Assembly (NCBI GenBank): GCA_051294375.1
Contig: CM119268.1
Span: 16,107,528 to 16,171,527 of the forward strand
Reading direction: 5' to 3'
From: Paraspadella gotoi
Lineage: Eukaryota; Chaetognatha
Length of the DNA stretch: 64,000 bases
How positions within the stretch are numbered: the first letter of the stretch is position 1; every line of letters starts with the position of its first letter. A program made the position numbers and the translations under genes. This document shows positions 1-13,699 of this stretch, in pieces. The notes beneath the pieces are model-generated. The model searched no databases and was not told the DNA's origin. It was given only the letters and a program-made list of their open reading frames with translations.

Positions 1-2131
1 NNNNNNNNNNNNNNNNNNNNNNNNNNNNNNNNNNNNNNNNNNNNNNNNNNNNNNNNNNNNNNNNNNNNNNNNNNNNNNNNNNNNNNNNNNNNNNNNNNNN
101 NNNNNNNNNNNNNNNNNNNNNNNNNNNNNNNNNNNNNNNNNNNNNNNNNNNNNNGGGGGGGGGCAAGGTGAGTAAGTGATGACGGGAGTGAGGAGCGAGA
201 TACTCTGCGAAGGATAAAACCGATGAAAGGTCAGAGGTCAACCGACTCTCGAAAAAAAAATTANNNNNNNNNNNNNNNNNNNNNNNNNNNNNNNNNNNNN
301 NNNNNNNNNNNNNNNNNNNNNTCCGTAAGAGTTAACTATAGAATTAAAGTTTTTCTTTTCTTTTTTTCTTTTTCTTTGAAGAGAAAAAGAAAAAGAATGA
401 AGAAGAAAAAAAAACGTCGATAGGTGAATAAATACAAATAGTTCATAACGGAGGAGAAGCTTTTACTGACCTGCTGTGTAGTTTAACGTTGGCAAAAAGA
501 TTTTTTTCAATGACCTGGGCTTGGCTGAAATAAGATTCAACATGGAACATATCAAATAACATACAAAAGCTGGGTTTGAAAAATCAGGTTTGGAGAACGG
601 TGTCGTATCGCATGAAGCTCAAATGCGAAAAAAGGTAATGTATATAAAACGTTGATAAGAAATGGGGCTTAAGGCAACTCGACCCCGAATCGGAAGTTTG
701 AAGGAAGGTGAAGCGGTGTTGGAGGGGGGGCAAGGTGAGTAGCTGATCGACGGGAGTGAGGACGAGAGTACTCTGGCGAAAAGGATAAAACCGTAAAGGT
801 CAGAGGTCACCGACTCTCGAAAAAAAAAATTTTACGTTCCAGGTAATTTTTTTCTCTTTTTTTTGTTTTAAAACTCGCGGTTTACCGACAAAAAACACTA
901 GCGTAAGAGTTTAACTATATGAGATTAAAGGTGTTCTCTTTCTTTTTTTCTGTTTTCCTTTGAGAGAAAGAAAGAAACAAAGAGCGAAGAAGAAAAAAAA
1001 GCGTCGACAAGACGACTTTTTTCCTTTGAGGAATATTTGTTGGGCGTAAACAATCGTTTTTTGAAAGAGTGGGTAGGAGAGAGAGAGAGAAAAAAAAAGG
1101 AGAAGGAAGAAGAGAAGAGAGAGAGAGAAGAAGAGAGAGAGAGAGAGAGAGCAGAGAAGACGACAAACGTTACGTCTTANNNNNNNNNNNNNNNNNNNNN
1201 NNNNTCTTTTTTCCTCCTCTATCTTTGAAGCAATGTATGACTCTAACCAGAGCAGATACGACAAACGCAGACATCCTCCTCAACCAAAACAACCGCTTAA
1301 AAACAAAACAAAACAGCGTTTGAAAGCAAAAACGACCGGACCCGTTAACCGAGAGAATGACGTGGGTCGTTGTTGTTGTTGTTGTCGTAGTTAATGTTAT
1401 TTGAAGAAGTCTCAGTGTCGGTGAAAGTTTAAAAGTCAATCAAGGAAACTAACCCAGGAGAGAACAATCTAGAAATGACCGTAAAAAAATTTGAAAATGA
1501 TTATGGAGTAACTTATTATAATTATTGATAATAAATTAGATAAAAAATTCACACTATTTGAATTCATGACCGATATTTCGATCCATCTTCAGGGTCAAAT
1601 CTAATATAATTATTATAATCTAATAATTATTATAATGTTTTGATTATTGACAATTTTTTCATTACGGTTTAAACTGGCAATTTTTCTACTGTAGAGATTT
1701 GGCCAAGCGGAAGACCAGCTGCAGTTTTGACTTTCAAAATCCGTCCAATTCTCTTTAATCGCCTAATCGATTTGAAAGATCTCCACGACTGCGTTCTTAT
1801 GCAAATTAGCTTCATCGCGTTTACAAAACGCCCTCGCTGGGCACTCTCTCTCTCTCTCTCTCTGTCTCTCTCTTTGTCTCTTTGTCGTTTCGTAGGTTTT
1901 GCTGTCAGCCCTGTCTGTATCTTTCACGTACTGTCTGTATGTTTTCAGTTGTAATCTCTCTCTCTCTCTCTCTCTCTTCTTCTCGTCGCGCTCTCTCCTC
2001 TGGCCTCGCTCTCATGATTTTCAAGCGAAGAATCGATCCGTTTTCTCTCTTCGTTTCCGGCAGGGGCGCTGATTGGAGAGGACGCGCAGTCCATTAAACG
2101 GAAAACCATCCAAAGACGATCCCGAGACTCG

Positions 2132-2425
2132 TTATCGCTTTTTGACGATCACGTGGCTATCGTCGTTCATGTCGTTGTTTTCGTCGTCGTTGTTGTCGTC
2201 GTCTGCATCGTTGTCGTCGTCGTTGTTGTTGATATTTTCGGCGTCATCCGTTAAATTTTTTGGGGTAATTTTTTTGTCATTTGTTAGAGATATATGCATC
2301 TTGATTTTGTACAAAATTGAAAACTTCTTATTTTTTCCGTTCCAAATATTTTTGCGATAAGTAACACAAATATTATTATTTTTGGTTTGTTCGAAATTCA
2401 GACTCCTACTATGAAATTGGTACAA
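2132..2425 (-). CDS. Hypothetical acidic ORF in D1, 97 codons
   Basis: The second half reads LTDDAENINNNDDDNDADDD, more Asp/Asn, then MNDDSHVIVKKR and stop. In D2 one extra C after HVIVKK lets the frame continue into ITSLADRLWMVSVLMDCARP. The N-terminal half comes from AT-rich repeat DNA and is probably not coding. Confidence 0.22.
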   Translation of the reverse strand: MYQFHSRSLNFEQTKNNNICVTYRKNIWNGKNKKFSILYKIKMHISLTNDKKITPKNLTDDAENINNNDDDNDADDDNNDDENNDMNDDSHVIVKKR

Positions 2426-3385
2426 ACCAATATAAATTATCCATTCATATTAATACAATAGCCTTATTTGCCCCTGACTTTGGACAGGCTTTGGTGTTTA
2501 CAGGCCTCCATCACTCTCTACAAGATAATACATAGCAGGTCTGGCAAGCTTTCAATCAAGACTCCAGAGTCACCTGGCTTCCTATCAAGTGAAGTGGAAA
2601 ATATTCAAAAATGTTTCAATTGTATGAAAAGACCATCCTTAAGTATTAAGATTCGGGGAATACTATTGTACTCCGCAACTTAGCATAAAATACAAGAAGC
2701 TGATTTTTATGAAATTGTCAAACCTACTGTAAAAATTATCCAATTCATTTAATAATATAGCTATCCTTGCCCCTGCTTTGGAACAGGCTTTGGTGGTTTT
2801 AAGGCCTCCATCACTCTTACAGGAGATATTAAATAATAGCAGGTTCCTGCAAGCTTTCATCAAGACTCCCCAGAGTACTGGCTTTCCTATGAATGAAGTG
2901 GAAAATATTTCAAGACTCGTTTCAATTGTATGAAAAGACCACTCCTTTAAGTATTAGATCGGTGGAATTAACTTTAGTACTCCGCACTGCATCAAATAAA
3001 AGAAGCTGAATTTCTATGAAATTGGTACACCAATATAAAAATTATCCATTCATTTAATAATAGCTATCTTGCCCCTGACTTTGGACAGGCTTTGGTGGTT
3101 TAAAGGCCTCCATCACTCTTACAAGATAATTACATAGCAGGTCCCTGCAAGCTTTCAATCAGATCCCAGGTCCTGGCTTCCCTATCAATGAATGGAAAAT
3201 ATTTCAAAGAATGTTTCAATTGTATGAAAAGACCACTTTCCCTTAAGTTTAGATCGGGGGGAATCACTTATTGGTACTCCGCACTAGCATCAAAATACAA
3301 GAGCTGAATTTTATGAAATTTGGTACAACCAATATAAAAAATCTTCCATTCATTTAATAAATAGGGGGAGCTATCTTGCCCCTAA
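2404..3385 (+). repeat. Three tandem copies of a roughly 305-bp unit (plus start of a fourth)
   Basis: Units begin near 2404, 2710 and 3015, each opening tatgaaattggtacaacc and containing gacaggctttggtg, then caagctttcaatc, then ttcaattgtatgaaaagacc. A truncated fourth start follows at about 3315. One full unit lies in D2 (11048-11405). Reversed fragments occur at about 43640-43890, 44420-44515, 54000-54235 and 54760-54855, and a short one at 6765-6805, so it is an interspersed family. No coding frame spans a unit; no terminal repeats seen. Confidence 0.8.
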
Positions 3386-3679
3386 TCTTTCTGTATTCTT
3401 TTTATAACTTAATAATGAAATTTCCAGATGGTCTCTGAGTTAATCAATAACTGACCTCTTCATTGCTTGCGCTCTGTGATTTTCTGCCGTCTCAATATTC
3501 AATCCGTCAACAGAGATTTGGAGAAATTTAGTTTAGCTTAGAGAGAGAGGAGAGAGAGAGGAAGAGAGAGAGAGAGAGAGAGAGAGAGAATCTAACGCCA
3601 CCAAATGATTGATTGAATCCCCGCGTTGCTTCTTAGCTGTTAAATTAGTAGAAAAAGAAAACCCGACCAGAAAAAGTTC

Positions 3680-3686
3680 GAAAATA

Positions 3687-3718
<32 letters not shown>

Positions 3719-3975
3719 AATGACAACGCTAACGGCGAAAACGACTAAGATGAAAACGACGACGACAAAATAGACGACGTTGACGAAAATGACGACGACG
3801 ATAATAATGACAACTCTCGACAACTTTCGACGATAATACGAACGACAAAAAAGACGAAAACAAAAATAACGACGATGAAAACGAATGCGAAACTGACGAC
3901 GACGACGACGACGACGACGTCGACGATGACGACGACGACAACGACAAAGAAGACGATAATGACGACGACGACGAC
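3680..3975. repeat. GAC/AAC/GAT-rich triplet tract (D1; D2 at 11718-12015)
   Basis: Triplet repeats with most interruptions being AAC, GAT or GAA. Broken by an in-frame stop (gactaagat) in both copies, so not one continuous coding exon. Confidence 0.7.
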
Positions 3976-3976
3976 T

Positions 3977-4192
3977 TTAAAAGAAAAGTCGAGACGTCAA
4001 CACCGAAGAAAACTCCTTCGACTGAAGCGACTCAAACGAGGAGGGCATGTTTAGGGTCAGGGTTCCGCATCGGCTCTTCCCGGGGAAAACGAGGCGGCTG
4101 CTCAAAGTCAGTCGCTGATCGTAATCCCTGCCAAAAAACGAGTTGATCTCCGTTTCTCCTTCGCTTCGCTTCCGGTTTCCGTCGATCGCCAT
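3977..4192 (-). CDS. Hypothetical 71-codon ORF in D1
   Basis: ATG in a good context (aaaATGG) opens MAIDGNRKRSEGETEINSFF, continues GRDYDQRLTLSSRLVFPGK and ends in LFF-stop just before a GTC tract. The D2 counterpart keeps EINSFFGRDYDQRLTLSSRL but differs by single-base indels on both sides. The + strand over the same DNA also has a sensible frame (DDDDFKRKVETSTPKKTPST), so strand is uncertain. Confidence 0.28.
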   Translation of the reverse strand: MAIDGNRKRSEGETEINSFFGRDYDQRLTLSSRLVFPGKSRCGTLTLNMPSSFESLQSKEFSSVLTSRLFF

Positions 4193-4585
4193 TTTCTTTT
4201 AAATATTTACTATTTCAAAAACTTTACCATTTCTTAATGTTTTTATTTCCTTTTTATCATTTCTCTCTTTGAGAATTTATTCCATTTATTTAACTCCATT
4301 CTGTACATTTTTTTCATCGCCTTTTCAATTGGTCACCTTTCCCAACCCCTTTTAGAAATGAAAGAGAATGTTAAAAAAAGAAATATTGCTCGAAAATGTT
4401 AAAAATGTTAAAAATTAAAACTCATCTTTTTTTTCTATTTTCCGGCCATTTCTTTTTCTTTTCCTTCCGTTATCTTTCTTTCCTTTCTTTTCCTTTTCTC
4501 TCCTCCCACATCCTTTCCTTTCCTCTATCGTTTCATTTCCTAGCCTTTAATTCATTATTAAATGTTTCCTTCCTTCGTCCCCCCT

Positions 4586-4697
<112 letters not shown>

Positions 4698-5009
4698 CTG
4701 TCTCCGAATTGACATTGCCTTCGCCTAAATTGGCGCGTCTTTATTTAAATGGCTTCTCAAAAGTCTGACTTTCGGATCAAGGAAAATAAATTACGAAAAT
4801 TCAGAAAAGAGGGTTAATTTTTTGTCGAGTTTTTCACTCGAACAAAATCACGACTCTAACAAGGAAGTATTTTTTTCTTTTCTTTTCTGTTCTGTTCTGT
4901 TCTGTTCTGTTCATTTTCTTTTCATCTTCATTTTCTTTTTCTTTTATTCTTTTCTATAATTCTTTCTTTTTTTTCTTTTTATTTCTTTCTTTTTTTTCAT
5001 TTTCCTTTT

Positions 5010-5757
<748 letters not shown>

Positions 5758-6852
5758 TCTTTTCCTTTTTTATTTTTCTTTCTTTTTTTTTTTTTTTTTT
5801 TTTTTTTTCTTATCTTTCTTTTATCTTACGATAGTTTGTCTTATTTCTTCAGTCTTCTTTCTTATCTTTCTCTTTCTTTCTATATCTTTCTTTTCTTTTC
5901 CTTTCTTCTTTTCTTTCTTCTTTTCTTTTTCTTTCTTTCTTTCTCTTTCTTTTTTTTCTTTTCCTTTTTTTCTTTTTTTTTGTATTTCTTTTTTTTCCTT
6001 TTCTTTTCTTTTCTCTTTCTTTTTTTCTTTCTTTCTTTTCTTTTCTTTCTTCTTTCTTTCTTTCTTTTTCTTTATCTTCTTCTTTTTCTTTTCTTTCTCT
6101 TTTTTTNNNNNNNNNNNNNNNNNNNNNNNNNAATCTCATGTTCAGAAAGAGATCCTACTCTCGGGAGGAAGAAACTCTCATCTCTTCACTCTTTCACTTA
6201 CTCGCTCGATCTTGTGATGAAACGTTTCTTGCGAGAAAAAAAAAAACAAAGGAGATTAAATAACTCTCTTTGAGATTCTATTTTTTTTTGTTTGATACGT
6301 TTTAACGAATTTGAATTAAGTTAAAACTTGGGTCACATCAATTACGCTGTATAAGACAAAATTTCTAAGCGACTCTTATCAAAACCATTTATATTCGCCG
6401 AAACAAAATTGTTAAATCAAGTTTTCCTTGTAATTTTTTTTATTTAATTTGATTTTGAAAGGCTCGGAATTTCATGATTTTTTTTAAAACAACTTTTCCC
6501 ACTAACGCCGTCCGTAAACTGAAAGGTTGTACTTAACGGTGCGCGCACTTGGCTTCTCGAAAGACGTAACCTTCGATCACCCCACAAATTTCGAGACATG
6601 ATTCGTCTCGCTCAATGTTTGTTTTCAGGTCTAGACTGGGAAGTGCACTCTCAAAAACCCAGGACAAACGGATATCTTTTTTTAGACAAAACCAGAAAAC
6701 GAAAATCTTTATGTTCCGAATAACTGACAGAGATATTATCAAAATTTTTAAATTCCATTGAGATTTTATGAAATTAGTACAACCAATATAAAACTTATCC
6801 ATTATACAACAGTTCTTTATCTGAAGCGATATGAAGCGAAAAATAAACAGAT

Positions 6853-7042
6853 GTGGCGGTATATTCACACCGCCTCACGTCCACCATCGTTCAGCCAATA
6901 CCATCAACAGTCCTAACGACTTCCTTGAGCGAGATCGTCCTTGGGTAACCGCGCCAGTGACAGGAGGCGTCACTGAGGATCGGAAGCCCCCAAAGCCAAC
7001 AGTGAGATGCCCCATCCCAATGGGCATCACAGGCAACCCGGC
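6853..7042 (+). mobile_element. SINE-like element, internally deleted copy
   Basis: Same element as 18525-18780: starts gtggcggtatattcacaccg, later gtaaccgcgccagtgac, ends ccatcccaatgggcatcac plus aggcaacccggc. About 65 bases of the middle are missing. No coding capacity, no poly-A tail. Confidence 0.7.
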
Positions 7043-7149
7043 ATACAGATTGATTTGCTATCTGAATTATCGTTTAAAATGCGCGGTAATATATAATTCG
7101 TACTTACCTTCAGATTCCCCAATTTTAAGCTTAGTACCCGCGAGACGAG

Positions 7150-7590
7150 ACACTCTCTCCCTCCGGATGTTGGAATCCCCAAGATTTTGGAATCATCCGG
7201 ACTTTGGAATTGTGAATAAGGCGCTAATTGGGTTGAATAGTGCTATCGGATAGCTATCCGCAACTTCTTTAACCCCCTCTAGCAACCATGGCGTGAGGGT
7301 TTTTAAGACCCCTAAGGCGGTTTAATAAATGGGAATGAGCTGATGGTATTACTTAATGAGCCAGCGGCTCACGGCTGAAAACGTTGTGCTTATAGGTGGG
7401 GTGACGACTGAAACACCGAATATTTTCAAGCCTTGGATGTCATTGTAATCCCCTGGCCGTGCAATATTGGGATGTAATAATCCCCCATGATATTAGAACC
7501 CCAGAATATTTGAATGCCCCCTGATGAAGGAATTACCCGGATCTCTGAATCACCCGGATGTTGGAGTTCCTCGACTTTAGCGTGAAAAGA
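7150..7590 (+). repeat. Degenerate 16-19 bp repeats around a GGAT-TTGGAATCCCC core
   Basis: Successive short segments such as ggatgttggaatcccc, agattttggaatcatcc, ggactttggaattg, then after a spacer agaatatttgaatgcccc, ggatctctgaatcaccc and ggatgttggagttcc. Spacing is irregular; no ORF uses it well. Confidence 0.45.
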
Positions 7591-7895
7591 AGCGTTGACT
7601 GGAAACCCGGATGTTCGATCATCAGCTGCTTCGGGTGAAAATCGAATCAAGAGGAAGATTTACGGAAACGAGCAAAAAGTTAAGACTTCGTAGGGGAAAA
7701 AATGATGAAAAATACGAGTTAAAATCTGCGGAACGTTGTTAAATAATGTGGTAAAATGAAAAGAGTCGGACTGTCTCTCTAGCTCTATTTGTCTATGTCA
7801 CTTTATACAATTCGTACCAAGGTTGGTTGAATAAAAAAAAAAAAGAATCTGAGAAATTTTTAATCCAAAACCGGTCTTCCATACCGAGATAAACA

Positions 7896-7898
<3 letters not shown>

Positions 7899-7981
<83 letters not shown>
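7899..7981. repeat. CT microsatellite
   Basis: CT repeats with one CCTCTT interruption. Confidence 0.95.
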
Positions 7982-7985
<4 letters not shown>

Positions 7986-8279
7986 TTCCCTTTTCCTATT
8001 TTTTCTATCTAAATTTTTTTCCTTTCATTCTTCTACATGATAATCTACAGCAATTATTTGTCTAATCACTGTGAATGACAGCTGGAGAGATAATCACACG
8101 AGAGAGTCGGGAGAAATAGTCAGATGAAACAGAGAAGCAAAAAAACGGTTAATCCCAAGGTGTAGCGCCACATGTTTTTTATTGACATGATCATGAATTT
8201 ATTCTAATTCTTAGAGATGCTCTATTGAGTATTAGATTTAAGTTCTGTTAAAAACAAAAGGCGGTCGCCACGTAGTCGC

Positions 8280-8457
8280 TTACATTTGATTTTTAACAAA
8301 TGAGCAACAAACTCGAGGCAGTTTATAAGCATTTTTAACCGAAGCGCAGGTGGGACAGACTGATGGACAAAACATACTGATGGACCATATGGACCGACCG
8401 ATGCTCCGATCCGAAAAGTGACTATAGAGTTGCTCCGCGAGTACTCGCGGCGCAACT
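8280..8457 (+). mobile_element. Palindrome-ended INE-1/Helentron-like element, copy 1
   Basis: Contains ttaacaaatgagcaac, then gtgggacagactgatgg with GGAC/GACC steps, then ctatagagt and a terminal 30-nt near-perfect palindrome (8428-8457: AGTTGC, one mismatch, CCGCGAGTACTCGCGG, GCAACT) followed by AAA. Copies at 59751-59905 and 60840-60932 share the body. GGAC/GTCC repeats before a 3' hairpin are known in INE-1/DINE-1-type Helentrons; family membership is inferred. Confidence 0.5.
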
Positions 8458-8486
8458 AAAAAAGGAAGAGATAAAAAACGAGATAG

Positions 8487-8521
8487 AGAGAGAGAGAAGA
8501 GAGATGAGAGAGAGGAGAGAG

Positions 8522-8580
<59 letters not shown>
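8487..8580. repeat. GA microsatellite
   Basis: GA repeats with several GAG interruptions, 30 bp right of the copy 1 palindrome. Confidence 0.95.
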
Positions 8581-9539
8581 TAAAGCAAGGAACTACTAGC
8601 CACATTGCCTTTACTCGCTTTTCTCATTCCACTCGTTTCGTCCCTTGGTGATTCCAGGCGGAGCTTATTTTCGTCTTTACCCTCAACTCACGGAAGCGGG
8701 ATAGGGGGCATACCGTGAGTCGAGGCGAGATATTTCTGGCGAGTGGGCGTGCCATAACGGCGGACGTGTCTTCAGGCGCGAAGAACGGGAATTCGGCTTT
8801 AGCAAGGCCCCTTTCGGTTTGAAGGGAGCCGGATATTAAATATTACAAAATCACGTTTTAGAGGTATATTTTTATGTAGTTTAATAGCTCATTCTAAAGT
8901 AAAATGCCTAACTAAATAGTAAAATATCCTTGCAAAAAATGTTTTCAGTACTCGGCTTGCCTGAAATACAAGATTCAAACATGGAAGATATAAATGATCA
9001 ACAAGTGTTTGGAAAAATCAGTTTTGAGAAACGGATGTCTATCGCATTGAAGCTCAGAATGCGAAGAAAAGGTTAAGTGTAAATATAAAACGTTGATAAG
9101 ACCAATGGGGGTTATAGGTCACTCGACCCCCCGAATCGGCGAAGATCTTGTAGAACAGGTGAAGCGTTGTTGGGGGGGGGCGGCAAGGTGAGTAAGTGAT
9201 GACAGGGAGTGAGGAGCGAGATAACTCTGCGAAAGGATAAAAACCGATGAAGGTCAGAGGTCAACCGACTCGTCCGAGAAAAAAAAATTTACTCCATAAT
9301 TTTTTTATCTTCTTTTTTTTAACCTCGAAAGTTACAAATAAAACCTCCATAAGAGTTAACTATGAGAATTAAAGTGTTTCTTTTCGTTTCTTTTCTTTTT
9401 CTTGAAGAGAAAAAAGAAAAAGAATGAAAAAGAAAAAAAACCGTCGACAACGACTTTATTCTTTGAAGGAATTAAATTGTTGAAGGCGTAAACAGGAATC
9501 GTTTTTGAAAGAGGGGTATGCGAGGAGAGAGAGAGACGA

Positions 9540-9584
<45 letters not shown>

Positions 9585-10396
9585 AGCAGAGAGGAGAGTT
9601 AGAAGAGTATGAGGAGAGAGAGAGAAGAGAACTAAACGTTAACGAGTCTCTTTTCGTCCTCTATATTGTGAAGCAATGTATGACTCTAGACCAGAGCAGA
9701 ATACGACAACACGTAACAGACATCACGTCCTCAACCAAAACAACCGCTAAAAACAAAACAAAACAGCGTTTGAAAAAGGCAAAAAAGACCGGGAGCACGT
9801 TAACCGAGAGAATGACGTGGTCCGTTGTTGTTGTTGTTGTTGTTGTTGCGTAGTTAATGTAAATATTTGAAGAAGTCTCAAAGTGTCGTTGTAAAGTTTA
9901 AAAGTCATCACAGGATTTATTCACCAACCCAGTAGTAGAGAACAATCTAGAAATGACCGTAAAAAATTTGAAAATGATTATGGAGTAACTTCATTATGGA
10001 GATTATTTGAATTAATAAATCCGTTCAGATAAAAATTTACACTATTTTAATTCATGACCATATTTTATCCATTGGACACGATCATCTTCAGGTCAAATCT
10101 AATAAATTTATTAACTAAATACGAGTGCGAAGGTAATTTATTATACGATTTAATTTTGTATATTTTTCGATTATTGACATATTTTCATTACGTTTAAACT
10201 GGCAATTTTTTTACTGTAGAGATTTTGGCCAAAGCAGAAGACCAAGCTGCAGTCCTTCTCGTACTTTCAAAATCCGTCGCAATTCTTATGTAATACGCTA
10301 ATCGATTTTGAAAGATCTCCTCTTTTCACGACCATGCTGTTCTTATGCACAATTAAGACTTCATCACGCGCTTTACAAAACGCCCCTCGCTGGGCA

Positions 10397-10427
<31 letters not shown>

Positions 10428-10529
10428 TTGTCTCTCTCTTTGTCTCTTTGTCGTTTCGTAGGTTTTGCTGTCAGCCCTGTCTTATCTTTCACGTACTGTC
10501 TGTATGTTTTCAGTTGTAATCTCTCTCTC

Positions 10530-10560
<31 letters not shown>

Positions 10561-11047
10561 CCTCTCTTCTCTCTCTCTTCTCTCTCTCTCTCTCCTCTCA
10601 TCTCCTCTCTCTCATCCTAGGCGTCTCGCCTCATCATGATTTTCAAAGCTGAAGAATCGATCCGTTTTCTCTCTTCCGTTTCCGGCAGGGGCGCATGATT
10701 GGAGAGGACGCGCGCAGTCCATTAAAACGGAAACCATCCAAAGACGATCCGCGAGACTCGTTATCGGCTTTTTGACGATCACGTGGCTATCGTCGTTCAT
10801 GTCGTTGTTTTCAGTCGTCGTTGTTGTCGTCGTCCTGCATCGTTGTCGTCGTCGTTGTTGTTGATATTTCGGCGTCATCCGTTAAATTTTTTGGGGGTAA
10901 TTTTTTTTGTCATTTGTTAGAGATATAATGCAATCTTGATTTTGTACCAAAATTGAAAACTTCTTATTTTTTTCCGTTCCAAAATATTTTTGCGATAAGT
11001 AACACAAATATTATTATTTTTGGTTTGTTCGAAATTCAGACTCCTAT

Positions 11048-11405
11048 CTATGAAATTGGTAAACTCAATATAATTATCCATTCATTTAATAAATAAGACT
11101 AATCTTGCCCCTGACATTTGACAGGCTTTGGTGTTTAAGGCCTCCATCACTCTTACAAGATAATTACATAGCAGGTCCCTGCAAGCTTTCAATCAGACTC
11201 CCAGAGTACCTGGCTTCCCTATCATGAAGTGGAAAATATTTTCAAAGAATGTTTCAATTGTATGAAAAGACCACTCCTTAAGTATTAGATCGGGGAATAC
11301 TATTGTACTCCGCACTAGCATCAAATACAAGAAGCTGAATTTTATGAAATTGTACAACCAATATAAAAATTATCCATTCATTTAATAAATAGCTATCTTG
11401 CCCCT
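11048..11405 (+). repeat. Single 305-bp unit in D2
   Basis: Same unit as the tandem at 2404-3385, one copy plus the first about 60 bases of the next, ending in the same gcccctaatctttctg flank as D1. The common flanks show the difference is in copy number only. Confidence 0.8.
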
Positions 11406-11549
11406 AATCTTTCTGTATTCTTTTCTATAACTTAATGAAATTTCAATGGTCATCTGAGTTATCAATAACTGACCTCTTCATTGCTTGCGCTCTGTGATTT
11501 CGCCGTCTCAATATTCAACGTCACAGATTTGAGAGAAAATTAGTTTACT

Positions 11550-11550
<1 letters not shown>

Positions 11551-11622
<72 letters not shown>
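11551..11622. repeat. GA microsatellite (D2)
   Basis: About 36 GA units; D1 counterpart at 3541-3588 is shorter and interrupted. Confidence 0.95.
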
Positions 11623-11625
<3 letters not shown>

Positions 11626-12096
11626 CTAACGCCACCAAATGATTGATTGAATCCCCGCGTTGCTTCTTAGCTGTTAAATTAGTAAGAAAAAGAAAACCCC
11701 GACCAGAAAAGTTCGAAAATAACGACGACGACGACGAACGAACGACGACGCTAACGGCGAAAACGACTAAGATGAAACGACGACGACAAAATAGACGACG
11801 TTGACGAAAATGACGACGAACGATAATAATGACAACTCTCGACAACTTTCGACGATAATACGAACGACAAAAAAGACGAAAACAAAATAACGACGATGAA
11901 AACGAAATGGCGAAACTGACGACGACGCCGAACGACGACGAACGACGACGACAGACGTCGAGATGACGACGACGACAACGACAAGAAGAAGACGATAATG
12001 ACGACGACGACGACTTTAAAAGAAAAGTCGAGACGTCAACACCGAAGAAAACTCCTTCGACTGAAGCGACTCAAACGAGGGAGGGCATGTTTAGGG

Positions 12097-12303
12097 TCAG
12101 GGTTCCGCATCGGCTCTTCCAGGGAAAACGAGGCGGCTGCTCAAAGTCAGTCGCTGATCGTAATCCCTGCCAAAAAACGAGTTGATCTCCGTTTCCTCCT
12201 TCGCTTCGCTTCCGGTTTCCGTCGAATCGCCATTTTCTTTTAAAATATTTACTATTTCAAAAACTTTACCATTTCTTAATGTTTTTATTTCCTTTTTAAT
12301 CAT
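12097..12303 (-). CDS. Hypothetical ORF in D2, counterpart of 3977-4192
   Basis: Reads STETGSEAKEETEINSFFGR, then DYDQRLTLSSRLVFPG, then a different ending (RADAEP) because of a one-base difference from D1. Only one copy can have the original frame. Confidence 0.25.
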   Translation of the reverse strand: MIKKEIKTLRNGKVFEIVNILKENGDSTETGSEAKEETEINSFFGRDYDQRLTLSSRLVFPGRADAEP

Positions 12304-12653
12304 TTCTCTCTTTGAGAATTTATTCCATTTAATTTAACTCCATTCTGTACATTTTTTTCATCGCCTTTTCAATTGGTCACCTTCCCAACCCCTTTTAGAA
12401 AATGAAAGAGAATGTTAAAAAAAGAGAATATTGCTCGAAAATGTTAAAAATGTTAAAAATTAAAAACTCATCTTTTTTTTCTTATTTTCGGGGCCATTTC
12501 TTTTCTTTTCCTTCCGTTATCTTTCTTTCCTTTCTTTTCCTTTTCCTCTCCTCCCACAATCCTTTCCTTTCCTCTATCGTTTCATTTCCTAGCCTTTAAT
12601 TCATTATAAATGTTTCCTTCCTTCGTCCCCCCTTCATCTCTCTCTACTCTCTC

Positions 12654-12707
<54 letters not shown>

Positions 12708-13122
12708 CTCTCTCTCTCTCTCAGTCTGTCTCCGAATTGACATTGCCTTCGCCTAAATTGGCGCGTCTTTATTTAAATGGCTTCTCAAAAGTCTGACTTT
12801 CGGATCAAGGAAAATAAATTACGAAAATTCAGAAAAGAGGGTTAATTTTTTGTCGAGTTTTTCACTCGAACAAAATCACGACTCTAACAAGGAAGTATTT
12901 TTTTCTTTTCTTTTGCTGTTCTGTTCTGTTCTGTCTGTTCTTTTCTTTTCCTTTTTCTTCTTTTCTTTTCTTTTATTCTTTTCTTTTCTTTCTTTTCTTT
13001 TCTTTTCTTTTCTTTTTCCTTTTTTTCTTTTTTTTTTTTTTTTTCTTTTTTCTTTTTCTTTTTTTTTTTTTTTTTTTTTTTTCTTTCTTTCTTTTCTTTC
13101 TTTCTTCTTTCTTTCTTTCTTT

Positions 13123-13170
<48 letters not shown>

Positions 13171-13517
13171 TTTCTTTTCTTTGTTTAGTTTTTTTAGGTT
13201 TTTTTTATTATTTCTCATGATGAGTTTCAAGGTTTCTAAAACTGGTTTTTATTACCAAGTTAGGACAAGACCCTTGAGATCTGTCGGTCTATTTTTTCCT
13301 GATTTTATTTTGTTTTATATTTAATTTCGTGAGAATAATCAACACATTTTTATTCTTTTCTCGCTCCTGGCCCTATTAATATATTCAATTAAATTTTAAA
13401 ATTCAAATAAATTAAATAATAGAATAAAGCCAACGTTGCCGTTTGTATGTCAATGACATTCTAAAATGAATTGTCGTAACGGTTGTCATCCTTGATGCGA
13501 TATTCATTTTCAAATCG

Positions 13518-13691
13518 TTACTGGGATCCAGTTTCACACAAAGAGAAAAACGAGATCCAGGTTTCCTTCCCGAACCTGAATTCTAGAATCTCCGAAAGTT
13601 TGTCATTGTCGCTGTCATCTTTCTTGTCGCTGTCATCCTTTGCTCTTTCCACATCACCGTCAAAGTTTTCATAGTCATTGCCTTGTTTTCC
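13518..13691 (-). CDS. Acidic coding-looking segment, C-terminal exon candidate
   Basis: The minus strand reads QGNDYENFDGDVERAKDDSD, more Asp/Lys, then KLSEILEFRFGKETWISFF to a stop at 13518. It begins just after a possible acceptor (atcataag). The flanking DNA is rich in CGT/CAT triplets, so frame length alone means little. Confidence 0.25.
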   Translation of the reverse strand, partial: GKQGNDYENFDGDVERAKDDSDKKDDSDNDKLSEILEFRFGKETWISFFSLCETGSQ

Positions 13692-13699
13692 TTATGATA

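Larger units (their letters stand above)
8945..12930 (+). repeat. Segmental duplication copy D2
   Basis: Direct copy of 502-4930, offset about 8.4 kb. It holds one 305-bp unit where D1 holds three. Could be a true tandem duplication or two haplotypes placed in series. Confidence 0.85.
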
